NCBI GenBank assembly: GCA_037318855.1
Contig: CP134874.1
Span: forward strand, 3,782,598-3,846,597
DNA from: Candidatus Sedimenticola sp. (ex Thyasira tokunagai)
GTDB lineage: Bacteria; Pseudomonadota; Gammaproteobacteria; Chromatiales; Chromatiaceae
Length of the DNA stretch: 64,000 bases
Reading direction: 5' to 3'
A program made the translations under genes and the position numbers. The notes under the pieces are model-generated. The model made no database searches, was not told the origin of the DNA, and worked only from the letters and a program-made list of their open reading frames with translations. This document shows, piece after piece, positions 26,243 through 34,350 of the stretch (position 1 is its first letter; every line of letters begins with the position of its first letter).

Positions 26243-26720
26243 GACGGCTCGGTGCCCACAGTCAGGGGAATCCAGGGGAATTGGAATTCCGGGGACAGTT
26301 TACCTATCTCTGTCCAATCACTACTATCCCTGAAAATAGTGCAAAAATTAATCGATGGAGTCAGACTCGATCGATTCTAATTTGAGGTTTTATATTGGAC
26401 GGAGAGAGATACATTTTGCTGTGTAATAGCGCAATCAGTTTAGTCCGCTTATGACTAGGAGCGGACCGCCCAATCCTATCAGTACAAGGTCTCCTTCGGT
26501 CGCTGGGTGGTGAGAGTCAGCACCCACTCTTGACTGGGCCTTGGTCAGGGAACGTCTATAGGCAGAAACCGGCCATGAAAAGAGTACTGACTCCTTATTC
26601 TTGGAATGCGTACTTTCAAGCAGTTTCACGATAGTAGAAAAGCTAAACGGCTGCCAATGCCTGGTGGACTTTTTTAAAAAAGCATCTACTCTTATATACA
26701 CACTTATTAAGGGGGAATAT
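26243..26720. other. Region between the Stv-like gene and the lipoprotein
   Basis: It holds the second direct repeat (26365-26450), then a block of dispersed-repeat motifs (about 26440-26580: GACTAGGAGCGGACC, GAAACCGGCC). The last 60 bases lead into the lipoprotein gene. Confidence 0.5.
26365..26450. repeat. Direct repeat downstream of the Stv-like gene
   Basis: An 86-bp copy of 25392-25476, same orientation, roughly four-fifths identical by eye. Confidence 0.7.
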
Positions 26721-26954
26721 ATGCGTAATCATCTAGGTCTTTTAGGTTTCCTTTTTGCCTTCTCTCTGTTGACCGGTTGTGCCACAACACCAAATTCAGA
26801 ACCCGGTTCGCTTTGCTGCGAGACTGCGAGTGGGTGTAGCGCGGGTAAAGTTGGCAATGTAGATAGCGCGGCAAAGGAGTGTCTGAGTAAGGGTGGCGCT
26901 TCTTATACCGATTCTGCGATGTCTTGTGTTAAAAATGTTTGCGGATACAAATAA
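26721..26954 (+). CDS. Small cysteine-rich lipoprotein
   Basis: This 77-residue protein has a lipoprotein signal peptide: a hydrophobic run (LGLLGFLFAFS) and the lipobox LLTGC, with acylated Cys20. The mature peptide of 58 residues contains six cysteines counting the lipidated one (SLCCETASGCSAG, KECLSKGG, SCVKNVCGYK), so it is probably disulfide-linked in the periplasm. GGGGGAA lies a few bases before the ATG. No known family is recognised. A 10-bp-arm hairpin follows at 26988-27022. Confidence 0.75.
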   Translation: MRNHLGLLGFLFAFSLLTGCATTPNSEPGSLCCETASGCSAGKVGNVDSAAKECLSKGGASYTDSAMSCVKNVCGYK

Positions 26955-26987
26955 GGTACGACTGCGCAACACAGTTAATTCACGGAA

Positions 26988-27022
26988 TGTCTGAATAGGT
27001 CTATCCTGGGCTTATTCAGACA
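26988..27022. other. Hairpin between the lipoprotein and convergent gene
   Basis: Arms TGTCTGAATA and TATTCAGACA enclose a 15-base loop. There is no T-run, but the position between convergent genes would suit a bidirectional transcription stop. Confidence 0.4.
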
Positions 27023-27041
27023 ACCGAGCACCCCTACTCGG

Positions 27042-27323
27042 CTAATCTTCTTCATCGTGAAGTTTTCCAGCCGTATACTCCAGGCATCGATCAATTTCGC
27101 CTTTATCCAGCTTTTTCCCCGGCTTGGATTTGAGGTGCAGCCGGACTCCCCCTTCGCTTTTGCCGATAATCAAAGAGTCCAGCTTTTTGTACTCCTCTGT
27201 GGGGCAGGAACATCGCCCCTCCCGGCACTCCGTAAAAGCTTCCAGTAACTTATCTTTTTTATCTTTAGCGTCATCAACTTCGATATCGAGACCATCACCA
27301 CTTTCAGAAACTTTATATCTCAT
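27042..27323 (-). CDS. Conserved-type hypothetical protein
   Basis: This 93-residue acidic and lysine-rich cytoplasmic protein is not recognised. It has three cysteines (TECREGRCSCPTEEYKK) that could bind a metal, and a compact alpha/beta pattern (LDSLIIGKSEGGVRLHLKSK, then GEIDRCLEYT). The ATG overlaps the end of rsmI by four bases (ATGA), so it is translationally coupled to it and probably real. No signal peptide or membrane segment is present. Confidence 0.65.
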   Translation of the reverse strand: MRYKVSESGDGLDIEVDDAKDKKDKLLEAFTECREGRCSCPTEEYKKLDSLIIGKSEGGVRLHLKSKPGKKLDKGEIDRCLEYTAGKLHDEED

Positions 27324-28165
27324 TTTTCACGCCACTCCAGCGCCTGCTGGTAGAGCCGGTTTTTCTTCTCGCCGGTGATACGTGCGGTCAGTGCCGCTGC
27401 CTTTTTTGTCGGCATCTCCTCCAACAGCAGTTGCAATATACGACCGACCTCCGGCTCCAACTCATCCTCCAAGCCCACCTTGCCCGCCACCAGGATAACA
27501 AACTCGCCCTTGCGCTGATTGTTATCGGCGGCGACAAATTCACACAACGCCCCGAGGCTCTCCTGACGAATGGTCTCGTGGAGCTTGGTCAGCTCCCGGG
27601 CCATAACCGCCGTTCGTGACTCACCAAACACTTGTGCCATATCCACCAGAGTATCGGCCACACGATGGCTCGATTCATAGAAGACGAGGGTGGCCGATTC
27701 ATCTTTGAGACGGGTGAACTGCTCCCGGCGGGCATGTGAGGTTCTTGCCGGAAAGCCTTCAAAAAAGAAACGATCCGTCGGCAGGCCGCCCGCGGAGAGG
27801 GCTGCCAAGGCGGCACTGGCACCGGGCAGAGGAGAGACCGGGATACCCAGACGATGACACTCCCGCACCAGAGGGAAACCGGGATCACTGATCAGTGGGG
27901 TGCCCGCGTCGGAGATCAGGGCGACACTGTCTCCGGCCTGGAGCATCGCTGTCACCTTCTCCATCGCCTGGCGCTCGTTGTGCTCATGAAACGCCATCAG
28001 CGGGGTGGTGATCGCGTAGTGATTGAGCAACGGACGGCTGTGACGAGTGTCCTCGGCGGCGATCAGTGTCACCGCCTTGAGCACCTCCACCGCCCGCACG
28101 GTCATGTCGCCACGATTGCCGATCGGCGTCGCCACCACATAAAGTACACCCTTTTCGATTGACAC
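27320..28165 (-). CDS. rsmI: 16S rRNA (cytidine(1402)-2'-O)-methyltransferase
   Basis: This cytoplasmic SAM-dependent enzyme methylates the ribose of C1402 in 16S rRNA. The 281-residue product fits the family: LYVVATPIGNRGDMTVRAVE at the N-terminus, AEDTRHSRPLLNHY, then ALISDAGTPLISDPGFPLV, SPLPGASAALAALSAGGLP and FFEGFPART. It is divergent from lpoA with 55 bases between, the same arrangement as in E. coli (rsmI next to lpoA). Confidence 0.96.
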   Translation of the reverse strand: MSIEKGVLYVVATPIGNRGDMTVRAVEVLKAVTLIAAEDTRHSRPLLNHYAITTPLMAFHEHNERQAMEKVTAMLQAGDSVALISDAGTPLISDPGFPLVRECHRLGIPVSPLPGASAALAALSAGGLPTDRFFFEGFPARTSHARREQFTRLKDESATLVFYESSHRVADTLVDMAQVFGESRTAVMARELTKLHETIRQESLGALCEFVAADNNQRKGEFVILVAGKVGLEDELEPEVGRILQLLLEEMPTKKAAALTARITGEKKNRLYQQALEWREK

Positions 28166-28220
28166 AGCCTACCCCAAAAATGATACTGGAAGGATCAATC
28201 GTGCCTGTCTGAAAGCCACC

Positions 28221-30221
28221 ATGCAACCAACCAGAAATATTTTAATCCTCATCACCCTGCTGCTGTTCATTACCGGTTGCGGCCCGCAACTCGGTGGAAT
28301 GAAACCGACGGGACCGCCGAAGCCCAATCCACTGATGGAGCAGGCCCTCTCCCTGGAGACATCCGGCGACTACTTGGCCGCTGCGGGCATGTTCCAGCAG
28401 TTGGCGGCAAAAGCGAAGCCGCCGGGACGTTACTCACTGCTGATGAGGGCAGCCGAGAATCTCCACAAGGCGGGGGAGAGTGACGCTGCTCTCACACTGC
28501 TGTCGCAAATCGACAGCCGTGCACTACCTAATATTGATTTCCGCAAGCGGCTCCTGGCGGCAGAGCTGGCGCTCAGCCGCAACCGACCGGATGAGGCGCT
28601 ACGGCTGCTGCAGACACCCCCTGGAGCTGATGCAGGCAAGACGCTGCAGCAGCGCTACCATAAGGATCTCGCCGAAGCTTATCGCCTCTCGGGTAATCTA
28701 CTGGAGAGCGCACACGAGCTGGCGGAACTGGATCTGTTGATCGACGAGGCCGAAAACAGACTGGAGAATCAACTCAATATTCTGCAGACCCTGGCCACCC
28801 TCACTGACACCGCCCTGGAGCTGCTGCAGCCCTCCCCTCCCGGTATCCGCGGCGGATGGATGGAGTTGGCCCGCATCATCAAGGGGCACGCAGTCGGATC
28901 GGTTCAGTCACAACCATTGATCGACAACTGGCGCGAAACCTTTCCTAATCATCCGGCAATGCCGGAGCTGCTAAAGGGGCACTTTACCAAACTCAAGGCC
29001 CAATACCGGCGCCCCAGCCACTTGGCGGTACTGCTCCCCAGCCGTGGCCCCTATGCCAAATCCGCTGTCGCCCTGCGTGATGGATTTATGGCCGCCTACT
29101 ACCAGCAGCCGGCAACCGCCCGTCCCCGCCTTGTCTTCTACGACAGCAGCAACAGTGCCGATACCTGGCCGCTCTACCGCCAGGCGGTGGATAGTGGCGC
29201 CGACATGGTGATTGGCCCCCTCAACAAGGAGAGCGTCTCCCAGTTGGCCCGAGCCGGTGAGCTGGAAATCCCTGTACTGGCACTCAATCAGGTCCCGCCG
29301 GAGGTGACACAGCCTGCAGACCTCTATCAATTTGGCCTTGCACCCGAGGATGAGGCACGCCAGGTGGCAGAGCGAGCCTGGCTCGACGGCTATACCCGGG
29401 CAACCGCTCTCACCCCCATGGGCGACTGGGGTGAGAGGACCTATGATGCTTTCCGCGACCGCTGGGAACGACTGGGAGGCACCCTTATCGAGCACCAATC
29501 CTACAACGCCAAGGATAACGATTTTTCACGGCCGATCCGCGCCATGCTCAATATCGATGAAAGCTATGCCCGAAGAAGACAGCTGCAGCAGTTATTAGGC
29601 AAGAAAGTGGAGTTTGAACCGCGTCGCCGAGAAGATACCGACTTTATCTTTCTCGCAGCAAAGCGCGCCAAAGCACGGCAGATCCGCCCCCAGCTGCAGT
29701 TCCATCACGCCTCAGGCATTCCGGTCTACACCACTTCGCACATCTACAGCGGCACACCTTCAGCGAAAGAGGACCAGGATCTTAATGGACTGTTTTTCCC
29801 AGACATCCCATGGGTGCTGGTGGCCGGTGGCGATGAGCCACTGTCACGGGATCGGCTAATGGAGTCTCAGCCTGAGGGGCAGCAGCGTTATCACCGGCTC
29901 TACGCCATGGGAATCGACAGTTTCCACCTGCTGCCACACCTGGCGCGTCTGGAAACCACACCTCAGGAGACCCTTGACGCCAACACCGGCAACCTCTACC
30001 TGGATGAGCTCAACCGGGTACACCGGCAGCTGGTATGGGCTGAGATTCATAGGGGCGTACCGAGAGTGATTGGCTATGCCCCGCGAATAGACCTTGAGAT
30101 TGGCGGGCAGCCGCTACTGGATACGGAGAGTGTACCCACTCCGACAACCGAGGAGATTCAGATCACGCCAGTGGAACAGGATCCCAAGGGGAACACCAGG
30201 GAGCATCCGAACAGGAGTTGA
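28221..30221 (+). CDS. lpoA: Penicillin-binding protein activator LpoA
   Basis: This outer-membrane lipoprotein reaches through the periplasm to stimulate PBP1A. The 666 residues start with a lipoprotein signal (ILITLLLFITGC, Cys20). An N-terminal TPR-like helical domain spans about residues 40-250 (YLAAAGMFQQLAAKAKPPGR), followed by a periplasmic-binding-protein-like domain (HLAVLLPSRGPYAKSAVALR to about residue 620). The usual family length is 600-700. yraN, diaA and dolP follow as in E. coli. The C-terminal tail after the binding fold is Thr/Pro-rich and less conserved. Confidence 0.93.
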   Translation: MQPTRNILILITLLLFITGCGPQLGGMKPTGPPKPNPLMEQALSLETSGDYLAAAGMFQQLAAKAKPPGRYSLLMRAAENLHKAGESDAALTLLSQIDSRALPNIDFRKRLLAAELALSRNRPDEALRLLQTPPGADAGKTLQQRYHKDLAEAYRLSGNLLESAHELAELDLLIDEAENRLENQLNILQTLATLTDTALELLQPSPPGIRGGWMELARIIKGHAVGSVQSQPLIDNWRETFPNHPAMPELLKGHFTKLKAQYRRPSHLAVLLPSRGPYAKSAVALRDGFMAAYYQQPATARPRLVFYDSSNSADTWPLYRQAVDSGADMVIGPLNKESVSQLARAGELEIPVLALNQVPPEVTQPADLYQFGLAPEDEARQVAERAWLDGYTRATALTPMGDWGERTYDAFRDRWERLGGTLIEHQSYNAKDNDFSRPIRAMLNIDESYARRRQLQQLLGKKVEFEPRRREDTDFIFLAAKRAKARQIRPQLQFHHASGIPVYTTSHIYSGTPSAKEDQDLNGLFFPDIPWVLVAGGDEPLSRDRLMESQPEGQQRYHRLYAMGIDSFHLLPHLARLETTPQETLDANTGNLYLDELNRVHRQLVWAEIHRGVPRVIGYAPRIDLEIGGQPLLDTESVPTPTTEEIQITPVEQDPKGNTREHPNRS

Positions 30222-30223
30222 CC

Positions 30224-30592
30224 ATGCTACGTCGAAAAACCGGAAAGGAGACCGGCGACAACGCCGAAGCAGAGGCAAGAGCACACTTGGAAGGTGCGGG
30301 GCTGCAGTTGGTGGAGAAAAACTACCGTTGCCGCCAAGGGGAGATCGACCTCATTATGCGTCAGGGGAACACACTGGTGTTTGTCGAGGTCAGATACCGA
30401 AGAAGCACAGCTTTTGGCTCTGCCGCCGAGAGCATCACGGCGACCAAACGACAACGAATTATAACTACGGCAAGCCACTACCTGACCTGCCGAAAACAGG
30501 GCGACAGTGCCTGCCGTTTCGACGTTGTGGCAATCACAGGCGAGCACCGGCAAAAGGTCGAGTGGATAAAAGATGCTTTTCAATTGGACTAG
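30224..30592 (+). CDS. yraN: UPF0102 family protein YraN
   Basis: This 122-residue cytoplasmic protein belongs to the YraN/UPF0102 family, which has a restriction-endonuclease-like core. The conserved motif is visible: GDNAEAEARAHLEGAG, then NYRCRQGEIDLIMRQG, VFVEVRYRRSTAFGSA and TATKRQRIITTASHY (the E-x-D / E-V-K-like residues of the PD-(D/E)xK fold). The ATG at 30224 has AGGAG 6 bases upstream, four bases past the lpoA stop. Its TAG stop overlaps the first bases of the repeat at 30591. Biological role is not established. Confidence 0.92.
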   Translation: MLRRKTGKETGDNAEAEARAHLEGAGLQLVEKNYRCRQGEIDLIMRQGNTLVFVEVRYRRSTAFGSAAESITATKRQRIITTASHYLTCRKQGDSACRFDVVAITGEHRQKVEWIKDAFQLD

Positions 30593-30856
30593 TGTTCTTT
30601 CAATATGATAATTACGAGTCCAGTTGACTTGTCAGCGTTCACGGCAAGGCGCACCTCGCAGACAATGGCCGCTCCCTTGTCAAGAGGTGCAACGCAGTCC
30701 GTGGCCGCTGACAAGCCAACCCGAAGGGCGTGCCTGTGGTGTTCCGCAGCTGCGTTCCAGCGCTTGGCAAGGGAGCGACCATTACCTGCACACTACGCCT
30801 TGCTGCAAAACACCACAGGCACGCTGAATCCGTTATTATCATGTTGAAAGAGCACT
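30591..30856. repeat. Double-hairpin repeat, copy 2, inside the lpoA operon
   Basis: Outer 26-bp arms (30591-30616 and 30831-30856) enclose two hairpins: arms 30623-30637/30706-30720 and 30729-30743/30809-30823. The first core shows the family pattern AAGGC, stem GCACCTC, inner stem, then GAGGTGC and AACGC. The unit lies between yraN and diaA and begins in the yraN stop codon. Confidence 0.8.
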
Positions 30857-30861
30857 AATAT

Positions 30862-31449
30862 ATGAACCTGAGCGAACGTGTCAAAGAGAATTTTAACGCT
30901 CTCATACAGCTGCAGATGGAGTCGTCCACCCTGCTTGCCGAGCCCATCGCCCGCTCTGCGGAGCTGGTTGTTCAGCGCTTGCTGGAGGGGGGGAAAATAC
31001 TCAGCTGCGGTAACGGCGGCGCAGCAGGCAATGCCCAACACTTCTGCACGCTGATGATCAACCGCTATCAGCGGGAGCGTCCCGGGCTTCCCGCCCTGTC
31101 ACTGAGCAATGATACCGCCACCCTCACCTCAATCGCCGGTGACTACGACTACGATGAAGTCTTTGCCAAGCAGGTAGGAACGCTCGGTCACCCCGGAGAT
31201 ATTCTGCTGGCGATCAGCAACAGCGGCAACTCAGAGAACGTCAATGCCGCCATTCAGGCCGCCCACGAGCGTGATATGCCGGTTATAGCCCTTAATGGCC
31301 GCGATGGCGGCCGCCTGGCCGGCATACTGCAGCCCAACGATATCGAGCTGCGGGTGACATCGGACGATAGCGCCCGCATCCAGGAGATACATCTGCTTAC
31401 CATCCACTGTCTGTGCGATCTGATTGATCAGCAGTTGCTTGGGGGTTAA
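30862..31449 (+). CDS. diaA: DnaA initiator-associating protein DiaA (SIS domain)
   Basis: This SIS-domain protein binds DnaA and helps it assemble at the origin. The 195 residues are close to E. coli DiaA: GGKILSCGNGGAAGNAQHFC, MINRYQRERPGLPALSLSND, LGHPGDILLAISNSGNSENV and ARIQEIHLLTIHCLCDLID. Relationship to GmhA (sedoheptulose-7-phosphate isomerase) is close, but the operon position after yraN and before dolP supports DiaA. The start has no good Shine-Dalgarno sequence, because the repeat at 30591-30856 lies just upstream; translation may be weak or the message may be read from a structured leader. Confidence 0.9.
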   Translation: MNLSERVKENFNALIQLQMESSTLLAEPIARSAELVVQRLLEGGKILSCGNGGAAGNAQHFCTLMINRYQRERPGLPALSLSNDTATLTSIAGDYDYDEVFAKQVGTLGHPGDILLAISNSGNSENVNAAIQAAHERDMPVIALNGRDGGRLAGILQPNDIELRVTSDDSARIQEIHLLTIHCLCDLIDQQLLGG

Positions 31450-31515
31450 ACAGGGCACCCGGTTATGCACAATAATTTTGAAAACCATTTCGATGTAAAA
31501 AGTTGCACTTGTTGG

Positions 31516-31569
31516 AGCGAACTTGTTCGCGATCGACTCCGTGCCATACTCTTCGCGAACAAGTTCGCT
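31516..31569. repeat. REP-like palindrome, copy C
   Basis: Arms AGCGAACTTGTTCGCGA and complement, with spacer containing CTCCGTGCCATACTC. It lies between diaA and dolP and is nearest in sequence to copy A (341-392). Confidence 0.8.
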
Positions 31570-31639
31570 TCTACGCCCTCTTTATAGAGTTATCATGCAT
31601 AACAATTTAAGTGTAATGATAAAGCCACGGAGATATTCA

Positions 31640-32221
31640 ATGAGAGCCATCCTGCTAACCTTGTCACTGACCCTACTGACCACCGTGTTATTACAGGGTT
31701 GCGCACCTGTTGTAGTCGGCGGTGCCGCCGCCGGTGCATCGGTGGTCCATGATCGCCGTTCCGCCGGCACCACCCTGGATGATCGTACTATCGAGCTGAA
31801 AATCCTCAATAAGTTGACTCAGGACAAAAGACTCAGTGACCACAGCAGTATCAGCGTCAACAGTTACAACCACGTGGTGCTACTCAGCGGTCAAGCGGAG
31901 ACGGCAGAGTACCGCAAACAGGCCGCAGCGGCGGCTGCGGGAACCGCCATGGTGAAAAGGGTGGTCAATGAGATTCAGGTTGCTCCCAGCAGCAGTATCA
32001 GTGAAGATGCCAAAGACTCCTGGATCACCTCCAAGGCGAAACTTGAGCTGTTTGAAATCAAGCTACCTGGCTTCGATCCCACGCGGGTAAAGATCACCAC
32101 TCAGAGAGGCGTGGTCTACCTGATGGGAAGAGTGACACAGCAAGAGGCCGATGCAGCGGTTGAGAAGATACGCTTCCTGCGCGGTGTAAAGCAGGTGGTT
32201 AAGGTCTTTGAGTACATCTAG
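31640..32221 (+). CDS. dolP: Outer-membrane BON-domain lipoprotein DolP
   Basis: This division- and envelope-integrity-linked lipoprotein (formerly YraP) has 193 residues, like its E. coli counterpart (191). The signal ends in the lipobox LLQGC. Two BON domains follow: TIELKILNKLTQDKRLSDHS to about residue 115, and SWITSKAKLELFEIKLPGFD to the C-terminus, each closing with a GxV-x-L-x-G strand (HVVLLSGQAETAE; GVVYLMGRVTQQE). GGAG lies 8 bases before the ATG at 31640. The TAG stop at 32219-32221 is part of the CTAG end of the repeat that follows. Confidence 0.92.
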   Translation: MRAILLTLSLTLLTTVLLQGCAPVVVGGAAAGASVVHDRRSAGTTLDDRTIELKILNKLTQDKRLSDHSSISVNSYNHVVLLSGQAETAEYRKQAAAAAAGTAMVKRVVNEIQVAPSSSISEDAKDSWITSKAKLELFEIKLPGFDPTRVKITTQRGVVYLMGRVTQQEADAAVEKIRFLRGVKQVVKVFEYI

Positions 32222-32384
32222 GAGCCTGCCCGAGAATAGAGAACCTACTGCGGGAGCGCTGAATTTGGTCAGATTCCCCCATTATTTTCGTTAAATATGC
32301 CCAATATTCGCCTCAAATAATGAAAAAATCTGACTCAAATCAGCACTCCCTCGCTACACCATCTATTCTCGGACAGACTCCTAG
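32218..32384. repeat. CTAG-bounded inverted-repeat element, copy 1
   Basis: This 167-bp element starts CTAGGAGCCTGCCCGAGAAT and ends in the near complement (ATTCTCGGACAGACTCCTAG). Arms are about 22 bp. The left CTAG includes the dolP stop codon, and the right end lies inside the N-terminal codons of the glcD-like gene. A longer relative lies at 37245-37454 in the opposite orientation. Confidence 0.85.
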
Positions 32385-33786
32385 ACAGCACACACCCCTT
32401 ACCGGGAGTGTAGTCGAAGCATTTTCCGCCATCGTCGGCCGAGAGGCCATATTCACCGATCCGGGGGACTGCTGGTCTTACGGCTATGACAATAGCCGTC
32501 GCCACGCCCTTCCCCAAGCGGTGCTGTTTGTCGTCAGCCACGGGCAGGTGCGTGACATCGTACAGCTGTGCAACCGTGAACAGATCCCACTGATCCCTCG
32601 AGGTACCGGCACCGGCACCACCGGCGCCACCGTACCCGACCGGGGCGGCATCGTTCTCTCTCTGGAGCGGATGGATAGAATCATCGAGATCGATACGGCC
32701 AACCGTATCGCCAGAGTCGAGCCCGGCGTCTGCAACGGCACCCTGCAAAAAGCGTTGGCAGCGCAGGGGTTCTTCTGGCCTCCAGACCCTACCAGCGCCG
32801 CTATCTGCACCATCGGCGGTAACCTCGCCTACAACTCCGCCGGCCCCCGCGCCGTAAAATACGGCACCCCCAGAGAGAACACCCTGGGGCTGCGCGCCGT
32901 CACCGGTGCAGGTGATGAGATACGTACCGGCGTCAACACCACTAAAGGCGTAGTCGGTTATGACCTGACACGCCTGCTAATCGGCTCAGAAGGCACCCTC
33001 GCCATCATCACCGAAGCGGTGCTCAAGCTCACCCCCCTGGCGGAAGCGAAACTGACCCTGCAGGCGCTCTATCGTGATATGCACGCCGCCGCCCATGCCG
33101 TCTCCGCTATCATGGCACAGCCAGTAACACCCTGTGCACTGGAGTTTATGGACGGCACCGCCATCAACATGGTGCGCAGCTACTCCGACCTGGATCTTCC
33201 GACCGAGGCCGGCGCACTATTGATGATTGAGGTGGATGGTCCCAGGCACAACCTGGAGCAGGCGGCGGCAGCCGTGAAGGCCGCTGCTGAAGTGGAAGGC
33301 ACACTCACTGTCGATATCGCTGAAACGGAAGAAGAGGTGGCAAAACTCTGGCGTACACGCAAGGCCCTCTCCCCCTCCTTGCGTAATGTTGCACCAAAAA
33401 AGATCAACGAAGATGTCGTCGTACCGGTCTCCCGCATACCCGACCTGATCTCAGGGCTTGAGAAGCTCTCCATGGAGACGGGCATTCAGATCGTCAACTT
33501 CGGCCATGCCGGTAACGGCAACATCCACGTCAACCTCCTTACCGATCCTGATGACTCTGAGAAGATGGCCAGCGCCCACCACTGTCTCGACGCCATGTTC
33601 AATCTGGTACTGGAGTTGGGTGGCACCCTTTCAGGCGAACACGGTGTAGGCCTGGAGAAACGCGACTATATAGGCCGTGAGATTGATCCCATCACCCTCA
33701 CCCTGATGAATCGTATCCGCAGACAGTTTGATCCCAAGGGCATTCTCAACCCCGGTAAGGCGCTGCCGCCTGATCACGACTTATAG
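32320..33786 (+). CDS. FAD-linked oxidase, GlcD / D-lactate dehydrogenase-like
   Basis: This 488-residue flavoprotein is expected to oxidise glycolate, D-lactate or a related 2-hydroxyacid. The FAD-binding domain has IPRGTGTGTTGATVPDRGGI, then ICTIGGNLAYNSAGPRAVKY and LLIGSEGTLAIITEAVLKL. The C-terminal domain has VNFGHAGNGNIHVNLL and LSGEHGVGLEKRDYIG. GlcD needs GlcE/GlcF partners, which are absent here, so a single-subunit D-lactate dehydrogenase is equally possible. The only in-frame ATG (32320) lies inside the repeat 32218-32384 with no Shine-Dalgarno sequence; about 21 N-terminal residues come from repeat sequence. The conserved part begins near SVVEAFSAIVG (about residue 30). Confidence 0.88.
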   Translation: MKKSDSNQHSLATPSILGQTPRQHTPLTGSVVEAFSAIVGREAIFTDPGDCWSYGYDNSRRHALPQAVLFVVSHGQVRDIVQLCNREQIPLIPRGTGTGTTGATVPDRGGIVLSLERMDRIIEIDTANRIARVEPGVCNGTLQKALAAQGFFWPPDPTSAAICTIGGNLAYNSAGPRAVKYGTPRENTLGLRAVTGAGDEIRTGVNTTKGVVGYDLTRLLIGSEGTLAIITEAVLKLTPLAEAKLTLQALYRDMHAAAHAVSAIMAQPVTPCALEFMDGTAINMVRSYSDLDLPTEAGALLMIEVDGPRHNLEQAAAAVKAAAEVEGTLTVDIAETEEEVAKLWRTRKALSPSLRNVAPKKINEDVVVPVSRIPDLISGLEKLSMETGIQIVNFGHAGNGNIHVNLLTDPDDSEKMASAHHCLDAMFNLVLELGGTLSGEHGVGLEKRDYIGREIDPITLTLMNRIRRQFDPKGILNPGKALPPDHDL

Positions 33787-33861
33787 AGGGTCCCCCCTCT
33801 GAAAATAGATACTCTCTTTTGATCAACATCCCACAGATTTCGATATGAGGAGCTTCTGTTG

Positions 33862-34102
33862 AACCTAGAATCCTCAGTTGGGCAGGGTGGAGAGTGCACT
33901 TGCGGTGGTGCAGTACAAGGCACAACGACGAGGAATAGTTGTTCTATTCCAAGGAGTTGTAACGCCGTAATGCGCCACCGCAAGTGTGCTATCCGCCCTG
34001 CAGCGTGATTCACCCTGAGAGTGAAATAGGCGATCGCAGTCAATGCAATTAAAATCAATGTGTTGCTCGTAGAATGAAGCGGCCAACTGAGGATTCTAGG
34101 TT
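33862..34102. repeat. Palindromic repeat element, AAGGC/AACGC family, copy 3
   Basis: Outer arms are perfect over 20 bp (AACCTAGAATCCTCAGTTGG at 33862-33881 and its complement at 34083-34102). A nested hairpin (arms about 33896-33910 and 33973-33989) has a core with AAGGC, ACAAC, GGAATAG, CTATTCC, AAGG, GTTGT, AACGC. Truncated relatives of the outer part lie at 41673-41815 and 60877-60914. Confidence 0.85.
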
Positions 34103-34160
34103 GAATAATCCTAGTGCTCCTCCAACCTCACCCAGCATCCGGGAAGATGTGCCATCCGCG

Positions 34161-34201
34161 GCAAAAAAAGAGGGTGCCGTATTGGATACGGCACCCTCTT
34201 C
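34161..34201 (-). terminator. Rho-independent terminator, minus strand
   Basis: A 14-bp stem (AAGAGGGTGCCGTA and complement, 34168-34181 / 34187-34200) with a 5-base loop is followed on the minus strand by a seven-T run. It would end transcription from the Na/Pi transporter, placing the structured repeat at 34351-34637 inside that gene's 3' untranslated region. Confidence 0.85.
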
Positions 34202-34350
34202 AATGACACATCAGTCCGAATGAGTATATCCAGCTGATGTGCCGCCAACCAAGCCCGGCTTTCAGGGCTTACGCCTCACTCTAGGCAGTACCGCCTTTCA
34301 CACTCTTTTTGGCTTTCCATTCCGCCCGCTCTTCACGGCTCTTTGCCTCA

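Noticed and set aside
30594..30850. Several short frames in both directions between yraN and diaA
   Set aside because: They are readings of the double-hairpin repeat.
33862..34102. Palindromes considered as integron attC sites
   Set aside because: The core lacks the RYYYAAC/GTTRRRY arrangement with an extrahelical-base stem, and no integrase or cassette array is present.
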